A model generated the notes under the pieces. The model was not told the origin of the DNA, searched no databases, and was given only the letters and a program-made list of their open reading frames with translations. The translations under genes were made by a program, and so were the position numbers. Below, in pieces: positions 22,959 through 27,793 of a stretch of DNA of 27,793 nt. The stretch covers positions 1 to 27,793 of the forward strand of contig WOYM01000038.1 of assembly GCA_011620785.1 (NCBI GenBank). Reading direction: 5' to 3'. Every line of letters begins with the position of its first letter. Position 1 is the first letter of the stretch. This DNA comes from Methanothrix sp. GTDB lineage: Archaea > Halobacteriota > Methanosarcinia > Methanotrichales > Methanotrichaceae.

Positions 22959-23717
22959 TTGGGGAAAGTAATAGCGATAACTGGCAAAGGCGGCACCGGC
23001 AAGACCGCAGTGACCGCAATGCTCATCAGACATCTGAAGAACTCCGGGAAAAAATTTCGAATCCTTGCTATCGATGCCGATCCTGATGCCAACCTGGCGG
23101 ATGCGTTGGGCGTTCAAGTGGGAAAGACCATCGGCGATATGAGAGAGTTCATGCAGGATTCCAGGTTTACCGCTTCACCGGATACTGATAAGCAAGCTCT
23201 TTTTGAGGCCAAAGTCTTCGAGATCCTTTTAGAAGAGGATGGCTATGATCTTCTTGTAATGGGCAAGCCCGAGGGTTCTGGATGTTACTGTTATGTCAAT
23301 AATCTTCTGCGAGCCATTTTGGATAAGACCGCAACAGATTATGATCTGATCGTGATCGATACCCCTGCGGGCCTCGAGCATTTCAGCCGGAAGATATTTC
23401 CGGAACTCGACGACCTTATCGTTGTAACGGATGAGTCCAGAAGAGGGCTTACCACCGGCGAGAGGATTCGGGATATTGCCCGAGAGATGGGACTGAAGTA
23501 CAAGAATCTGTATGTGATCGTGAACAAGATCACCACTGTCCGGCAGGAGAAGGTTCTCGAGAACGCAGCCAGCCTGGGCCTTGAGGTTATCGGTATTATT
23601 CCCTATGATGAGAGCTTAGCCAAATTCGATTTAGTGGGAGATCCATTGATGGGCCTTCCCGATGATTCGCCTGCAGTGCAAGAGATGGTGAATGTGGTCG
23701 GGAAACTGGGCCTGTGA
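22959..23717 (+). CDS. cooC: CooC-like ATPase for nickel insertion
   Basis: This encodes a 252-residue MinD/ParA-class ATPase thought to drive nickel insertion into CO dehydrogenase or acetyl-CoA synthase. It has the deviant Walker A GKGGTGKTAV (about residues 7-16), DADPDANLADALG, the metal-binding dimer motif CYC (C109 and C111), and the switch/Walker B region IVIDTPAGLEHFSR. The start is TTG 22959 with GGAAGG 7 nt upstream; no earlier ATG gives a better fit, and the protein would start directly with the ATPase core. Its place between cdhC (through the mini-genes) and cdhD is the usual archaeal order. Its stop is just before the cdhD start. Confidence 0.93.
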   Translation: MGKVIAITGKGGTGKTAVTAMLIRHLKNSGKKFRILAIDADPDANLADALGVQVGKTIGDMREFMQDSRFTASPDTDKQALFEAKVFEILLEEDGYDLLVMGKPEGSGCYCYVNNLLRAILDKTATDYDLIVIDTPAGLEHFSRKIFPELDDLIVVTDESRRGLTTGERIRDIAREMGLKYKNLYVIVNKITTVRQEKVLENAASLGLEVIGIIPYDESLAKFDLVGDPLMGLPDDSPAVQEMVNVVGKLGL

Positions 23718-23728
23718 GGGTGATTCGA

Positions 23729-25081
23729 ATGGCAGAAAAGATCACTTTATCTGACCTGAATAAGACATTAACAGAGATGAATGTTCAATCCCTCGAGGGA
23801 CTGAAGATCGAGGGAGATGTTGAGATAGACCTGGACGTGGGCGCGGGTGGCGTAGGCCCGCTCTTTGCATACTACTTTGGAGAGCAGGCAGCCAAGATCG
23901 CCATGCAGCTCATGGAGTTCGCCAAGGCAGTGGGATATCCGGTACAGAACCTGATGCAGCCGGTGGCTGTCGCTCAGGCCATATCCCCGGCGCCCAAGGA
24001 CATAGCAGCAGCCGCTGCAGCAGTCCCCGCCTTTAAGGTGGCCTCGGCGTTAGCTAGCGCCAAATTCAGCGTGGGCGTTGACAAGACCTGGAAGCATCCC
24101 ATCCAGGAGGTAACCCTGGGAGCGACCAAGGCGGACGGCGGAAGCCGCGGCCATGTGGTAAAGCTGGGCGGCGAGAAGGCCATGCCCTTCTTCCCGGATG
24201 CAGCAATGCCCCATGCCCCCAAGATCACCATGGATGTCTTCGACATGCCCATCGGCATGGCCAAGGCAGTCAAGATGCATTATGAGGATGTAATCAACTC
24301 ACCAGGCGAATGGGCCAAGAAGGCAGTCAGGGATTTCGGCGCCGACATGGTCACCATTCACCTGATCAGCACTGATCCCCTCCTCGAGGATACTTCAGCC
24401 CAGGATGCAGTCAAGACGGTAGAAGAGGTCCTGCAGGCTGTGGATGTGCCCATCTGCATCGGCGGATCAGGCAACCCGGACAAGGACCCAGTAGTGCTAT
24501 CCAAGGCAGCTGAGGTCGCCCAGGGCGAGCGGGTTCTTATCGCTTCCGCCAACCTGAACATGGACTGGGAGAAGATCGGCAAGGCGTGCGCTGATAACGG
24601 ACATGTATGCCTTTCCTGGACCCAGCTGGAGATCAACTCTCAGAAGGAGCTGAACAGAAAGCTGATGAAGGTCGCCGGCGTTCCGCGCGAGTCCATCGTC
24701 ATGGACCCGACAACCGCAGCTCTCGCCTACGGCCTGGACTTCGCCTACTCCAACATGGAGAGAATAAGGCTCGGCGCTCTGAAGGGCGACGATGAGCTGA
24801 CTTTCCCCATGTCCTCCGGCACCACCAACGCCTGGGGTGTCAGAGAGGCCTGGATGGTCCGCTCACCGAACAAGGACGACTCCGACTGGGGAGACAGAAT
24901 GCTGAGAGGCCCAATCTGGGAGATTCTGACCGGCTACTCTCTGGCCATGGCCGGAGTGGACATCTTCATGATGATGCATCCAACAGCCGTTGCATATCTG
25001 CATGAGATCACCCAGTCTCTGATGGGGAGAATCGATGCCAAGACGCCCGATGCCAATGCCTGGCTCAAGATGGGGGTGTGA
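23729..25081 (+). CDS. cdhD: CODH/ACS complex subunit delta (corrinoid protein small subunit)
   Basis: This encodes the 450-residue small subunit of the corrinoid/iron-sulfur protein, a TIM-barrel protein which with CdhE holds the corrinoid that receives the methyl group from acetyl-CoA and exchanges it with tetrahydrosarcinapterin. The N-terminal region (1-90) leads into an Ala-rich linker (about 90-105) and the conserved barrel (QEVTLGATKADGGSRGHVV, SADPL-like STDPLLED, VCLSWTQLEINSQKELN, SGTTNAWGVREAWMV). I chose ATG 23729, preceded by GAGGGTGA, over GTG 23714 overlapping cooC. Its stop is 5 nt before the chosen cdhE start. Confidence 0.95.
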   Translation: MAEKITLSDLNKTLTEMNVQSLEGLKIEGDVEIDLDVGAGGVGPLFAYYFGEQAAKIAMQLMEFAKAVGYPVQNLMQPVAVAQAISPAPKDIAAAAAAVPAFKVASALASAKFSVGVDKTWKHPIQEVTLGATKADGGSRGHVVKLGGEKAMPFFPDAAMPHAPKITMDVFDMPIGMAKAVKMHYEDVINSPGEWAKKAVRDFGADMVTIHLISTDPLLEDTSAQDAVKTVEEVLQAVDVPICIGGSGNPDKDPVVLSKAAEVAQGERVLIASANLNMDWEKIGKACADNGHVCLSWTQLEINSQKELNRKLMKVAGVPRESIVMDPTTAALAYGLDFAYSNMERIRLGALKGDDELTFPMSSGTTNAWGVREAWMVRSPNKDDSDWGDRMLRGPIWEILTGYSLAMAGVDIFMMMHPTAVAYLHEITQSLMGRIDAKTPDANAWLKMGV

Positions 25082-25086
25082 GGAAC

Positions 25087-26502
25087 ATGAAGGAAACAAG
25101 CCCGCTTAACCTTTACAAGCAGCTTCCACAGACCAACTGCAAGAAGTGCGGAGAGGAGACCTGCATGGCCTTTGCCGCCGGCCTGATCGCCAGAACTCGC
25201 AAGGTAGAGGAGTGCACTCCGTTAATTGATGAGAAGAAGTACGCCAAGAAGCTTGGTACCCTCAAGAGCACCGTCGCTCCCGAGCTGAAGATGGTCTATG
25301 TGGGGGTCGGAGAAAAGCAGGCCAAGGTAGGTGGCGAGGACGTCATGTACCGTCATCAGATGACCTTTTTCAACCAGCCGCCATTTGCCTATGATGTTGC
25401 CGACAACATGGAAGAGGCAAAGCTCATAGAGCGGGTCAAGAAGATCACCACCTGGCGAAAGTTCTACATCGGCAAGTGGCAGGGCGTGGAGATGATTGCC
25501 GTCCGGTCTGTGACCGACGATCCAGCCAAGTTCGCCGCCTGCGTCAAGACTGTCATGGCCAATGGCAATGGCTTCCCCCTCATCCTCTGCTCCTTCAATC
25601 CGGCAGTTCTCAAGGCAGGCCTGGAGGTCGCAGCCAAGGAGAAGCCACTCATCTATGCCGCCACCAAGGACAACTGGAAGGAGGTCGCTCAGCTGGCCAA
25701 TGACTACAAGGTCCCAGTCACATTGAGCGTTCCCTTCGACCTGGATGGCCTCAAGTCCATGGCTGTCACCTTCGCCGAAATGGGACTGACAGACCTGGTC
25801 CTCGACCCCGGAACTGCGCCCAACGGCAAGATGCTGCAGCAGACCCTCACCAATTTCATCAACCTGAGGAGGGCGGCTGTGGAAGAGGCCCAGAGGGATA
25901 TCGCTTATCCGGTAATGGTCCTGCCCATCAACGCCTGGCTAACCACCGAAGACCCGGTTCGTGCTTCTTACTGGGAGTCAGTGCTCACCGCAGCCTTTGT
26001 AATTCGTGGCGGTGCAATCATGATCAAGCACTCCACAGAGCCCTACAGCATGATGCCCGATATGCATCTGCGCTTCAACATCTACACCGATCCCAGGACG
26101 CCTGTGCAGGTCAAGCCCGGCATTTACAAGGTCGGCAACCCCGGACCGGAGTCGCCAGTATTCCTGACCACCAACTTCGCCCTGACCTACTACACAGTGG
26201 AGTCGGACGTGGCCTCAAACGGCATCGATGCTTACATCATCGCCATCAACACCGATGGCATCGGCGTGCAGGCATCTGTCGCTGGCGGCCAGTTGAGCCC
26301 GGTCAAGATTCAGGACTCCTTCAACGAGGCAGCCTTCGACTGGGCCGGTCAGAAGTACCCGGCCATGGTTCTGCCCGGAATGGCAGCCAAGTTCTCAGGC
26401 GAATTAGAGGACCTCTTCGCAGGCAAGGCCAAGATCATGGTCGGCCCAGAGGACTCCGGACGCATCATCGGCTGGATGAAAGACTTCTGGCCACCCAAGT
26501 AA
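25087..26502 (+). CDS. cdhE: CODH/ACS complex subunit gamma (corrinoid protein large subunit)
   Basis: This encodes the 471-residue large corrinoid/iron-sulfur subunit, which binds the corrinoid and a low-potential [4Fe-4S] cluster used to reactivate it. The cluster ligands are C18, C21, C26 and C43 (TNCKKCGEETCMAFA). A methyltransferase-like barrel follows, and the C-terminal corrinoid-binding region includes GIDAYIIAINTDGIGVQASV and AAKFSGELEDLF. I chose ATG 25087, with GAGGA and a GGGGGTG upstream; an in-frame GTG at 25078 overlaps the cdhD stop and is possible. It is the last gene of the operon, followed by a hairpin terminator. Confidence 0.95.
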   Translation: MKETSPLNLYKQLPQTNCKKCGEETCMAFAAGLIARTRKVEECTPLIDEKKYAKKLGTLKSTVAPELKMVYVGVGEKQAKVGGEDVMYRHQMTFFNQPPFAYDVADNMEEAKLIERVKKITTWRKFYIGKWQGVEMIAVRSVTDDPAKFAACVKTVMANGNGFPLILCSFNPAVLKAGLEVAAKEKPLIYAATKDNWKEVAQLANDYKVPVTLSVPFDLDGLKSMAVTFAEMGLTDLVLDPGTAPNGKMLQQTLTNFINLRRAAVEEAQRDIAYPVMVLPINAWLTTEDPVRASYWESVLTAAFVIRGGAIMIKHSTEPYSMMPDMHLRFNIYTDPRTPVQVKPGIYKVGNPGPESPVFLTTNFALTYYTVESDVASNGIDAYIIAINTDGIGVQASVAGGQLSPVKIQDSFNEAAFDWAGQKYPAMVLPGMAAKFSGELEDLFAGKAKIMVGPEDSGRIIGWMKDFWPPK

Positions 26503-26526
26503 AGCGGACTCGAAAAAGGGTATTGC

Positions 26527-26560
26527 ATGTGCCCCATAGCGGGCACATACTCTTATTTTA
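26527..26560 (+). terminator. Hairpin terminator of the cdh operon
   Basis: ATGTGCCC (26527-26534) pairs perfectly with GGGCACAT (26541-26548) around the loop CATAGC and is followed by the T-rich ACTCTTATTTTA. It lies 24 nt after the cdhE stop. The T-rich end (about 26550-26561) might also contain the promoter of the next gene. Confidence 0.65.
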
Positions 26561-26606
26561 TGGCTCATCAATCTGAAAGTCAATTTCGGGAGGAAAACGA
26601 TCTTCC

Positions 26607-27005
26607 ATGTTAGCCCTAAAAAATTCTGCTTTGAGCCTGGCTCTGATGCTCGTCATTCTGGCAGGAAGCGCCCTGACCTTGTCGTCAGTGGGGGTGGTCT
26701 ATCTGGGTGAACTCGATCTGCTGGCAAATAGCAGCTCCACGAATTCCAGCTTGATAAACAGCACTCTGATAAATAGCACAGCGGCCAACAATTCCACATC
26801 GATCGATGTCGCTCTTGTCCCGCCTCAGAACCTTTCTGCCTCCACCGGAAAGGAGGTTCTTGACCTCACCAGCTATGCAAGAGACAGGGTAAACAAGAGC
26901 CTGGCCGGCTACACGAATATCATGTATCCCATCACCGGCTCTCGAGGGACCACTGCTTCTACCTCTGGAGGAGGGGGCGGTGGAGGCGGATGCGGCTGCG
27001 GTTAG
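26607..27005 (+). CDS. Small exported Asn/Ser-rich protein with a Gly8-CGCG end
   Basis: I do not recognise a family. The 132-residue product has an N-terminal hydrophobic segment (about residues 8-34) that is either an uncleaved anchor or a signal peptide, so most of the protein is probably outside the cell. Residues 40-100 hold about eight N-x-S/T sequons, suggesting dense N-glycosylation; part of this comes from a 15-nt tandem repeat coding LINST twice. The C-terminus is Ser/Thr-rich and then eight Gly and CGCG; the two Cys could bind metal, form a disulfide or carry a modification. The start ATG 26607 has GGGAGGA about 12 nt upstream, a bit far. It is probably a single-gene unit. Confidence 0.7.
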   Translation: MLALKNSALSLALMLVILAGSALTLSSVGVVYLGELDLLANSSSTNSSLINSTLINSTAANNSTSIDVALVPPQNLSASTGKEVLDLTSYARDRVNKSLAGYTNIMYPITGSRGTTASTSGGGGGGGGCGCG

Positions 27006-27088
27006 ATTCCAGCGCGTCAATTTTTTGAATATCGATTACAAAGCCCGCCCTCTCGATCAAGCCGCGCATGTGGCTCAACAAAAATTAG

Positions 27089-27096
27089 TTATAAAA
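27089..27096 (+). promoter_or_regulatory. TATA box for the flavodoxin gene
   Basis: TTATAAAA preceded by the A/T-rich AAAAATTAG is a good archaeal promoter. Initiation about 25 bp downstream would fall near 27117, giving a very short leader before the ATG at 27126 and excluding the in-frame ATG at 27096. Confidence 0.6.
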
Positions 27097-27125
27097 TGCA
27101 GGATAAGTTATCTAAGGGGATTGAA

Positions 27126-27560
27126 ATGCCAAAGATAGCCGTAATCTATGCCACAGGTCTGGGAAGGACAAAGAAAATGGCAGAGGCCATTGCCAGCGGG
27201 GCAATGACCATCGAAGGGACTGATGTATTGCTGAAAGAAGTCTATGATGCATCTTTAGATGATATAGCGGACGCAGATGCAATCGTTCTTGGTGGCTCGA
27301 CCTATAACTATAAGCTGATCAAGTCAATGGATCCATTCTTAAAAGAGATGGTAAAGCTCGACTTGAATGGGAAGGTGGGAGTGGCATTTGGCTCGCATGG
27401 GTGGAGCGGTGAGGGAGTTGTGACCTTGATCGCCCGCATGAAATCCTTTGGCATGCGAGTAGTGGAGCCAGGGACCACAGCCATACAGGTCCCGGGCAAG
27501 GAGGATATTGAGAAGTGCTTCCATCTGGGAAGAACGATCGCGACGGGATTGGGAAGCTAG
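27126..27560 (+). CDS. Flavodoxin domain protein
   Basis: This encodes a 144-residue stand-alone flavodoxin, similar to the C-terminal FMN domain of A-type flavoproteins. The FMN phosphate loop is YATGLGRTKKMAEAIASG (about residues 8-25), the second loop GGSTYNYKL, and the third GSHGWSGEGV. It is an electron carrier, presumably cytoplasmic; no beta-lactamase-like di-iron domain is attached. The start is ATG 27126, with AGGGG ending 6 nt upstream and a TATA box at 27089; a longer start at 27096 lies inside the TATA box. The partner oxidoreductase is not in the window. It could take electrons from the ferredoxin reduced by CO dehydrogenase, which is inference from proximity only. Confidence 0.9.
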   Translation: MPKIAVIYATGLGRTKKMAEAIASGAMTIEGTDVLLKEVYDASLDDIADADAIVLGGSTYNYKLIKSMDPFLKEMVKLDLNGKVGVAFGSHGWSGEGVVTLIARMKSFGMRVVEPGTTAIQVPGKEDIEKCFHLGRTIATGLGS

Positions 27561-27628
27561 GTCCCTTACTGGATGGCCAAGAAAAAATGCGGATGCACTG
27601 AGGCTTAGGAAATAACTCAATAATCCAA

Positions 27629-27793
27629 TCAGGCCTCAGGACATCCTCCGTCAATCCATTTTCCATAGAGGGGTTCTGGCACATTCTCTGCTGGGTCCTG
27701 GCAGCGATATACATAGCCGCACCATCGATGGACCTTCCTGTCGGTCCCTGCGACTATTTGCTCCTGGCACCAAAGCTTCAGGCCGCATCCTTC
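27629..27793 (-). CDS. 3' end of a Cys-rich reading frame, cut by the window edge
   Basis: On the minus strand a frame open from the window edge runs for 54 codons to a TGA at 27629-27631. The peptide holds five Cys in two spaced pairs plus one (CGLKLWC, CGYVYRC and a final C near the end) and several Trp/Tyr, which looks like a small metal-binding protein rather than a chance frame. The start is outside the window and no family is recognised. It is convergent with the flavodoxin gene, 68 nt away. Confidence 0.4.
   Translation of the reverse strand, partial: EGCGLKLWCQEQIVAGTDRKVHRWCGYVYRCQDPAENVPEPLYGKWIDGGCPEA

Noticed and set aside
27573..27608. An 11-codon frame, MAKKKCGCTEA, right after the flavodoxin, with a CGC motif like that in the sequon-rich protein.
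   Set aside because: It is very short and has no ribosome site; chance is the simpler explanation.
1..27793. CRISPR arrays, tRNA or rRNA genes, insertion sequences and integrase or toxin genes.
   Set aside because: None was seen in the intergenic regions, all of which are under 300 bp.

Overview
The window looks like chromosomal DNA from an aceticlastic methanogenic archaeon, most likely Methanothrix (Methanosaeta) or a close relative. The evidence is a complete archaeal CO dehydrogenase/acetyl-CoA synthase (CODH/ACS, also called ACDS) operon, the methanogen-type homocysteine synthesis pair (DUF39-CBS protein plus NIL-ferredoxin), an archaeal indolepyruvate oxidoreductase, cobamide nucleotide-loop genes, and TATA-type promoters. 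The family assignments come from reading the proteins. The genus is an inference.

Layout. 60-2294 (minus): two glycosyltransferases, a GT4-type and a membrane-anchored GT2-type, in one unit with its own promoter. 2373-2609 (minus): a dodecin with a near-leaderless promoter. 2671-5686 (minus): iorA-iorB-HEAT-repeat protein. 5824-7211 (plus): a radical SAM protein and a small DUF2551-like protein. 7259-8761 (minus): a 500-residue radical SAM protein of unknown role. 8851-10742 (plus): the homocysteine-synthesis pair, ending in a clear hairpin/T-tract terminator. 11014-14874 (plus): a giant TPR protein of about 1,286 residues. 14871-17808 (minus): cobD, a Cys-rich small protein, cbiB and an unknown protein. 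18043-26502 (plus): cdhA-cdhB-cdhC-two mini-genes-cooC-cdhD-cdhE, followed by a hairpin terminator. 26607-27560 (plus): a small exported, sequon-rich protein and a flavodoxin. The right edge holds the 3' end of a Cys-rich minus-strand reading frame.

How the parts fit. The cdh operon encodes the whole machine that cleaves acetyl-CoA to CO2, a methyl group on corrinoid and CoA. The divergent cobD-cbiB unit helps build the corrinoid cofactor that CdhD/CdhE need, so the two divergent units share a metabolic theme as well as an AT-rich intergenic region.

The most unusual part is between cdhC and cooC. Two tandem, paralogous genes of 56 and 57 codons each encode MQLKLK, an Ala/Pro-rich linker and a short beta-strand-like tail. 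That tail resembles, from memory, the C-terminal tail of the Methanosarcina CdhC subunit. The CdhC here lacks such a tail and ends instead in a winged-helix-like segment. My reading is that the CdhC tethering tail has been split off and duplicated as separate peptides.
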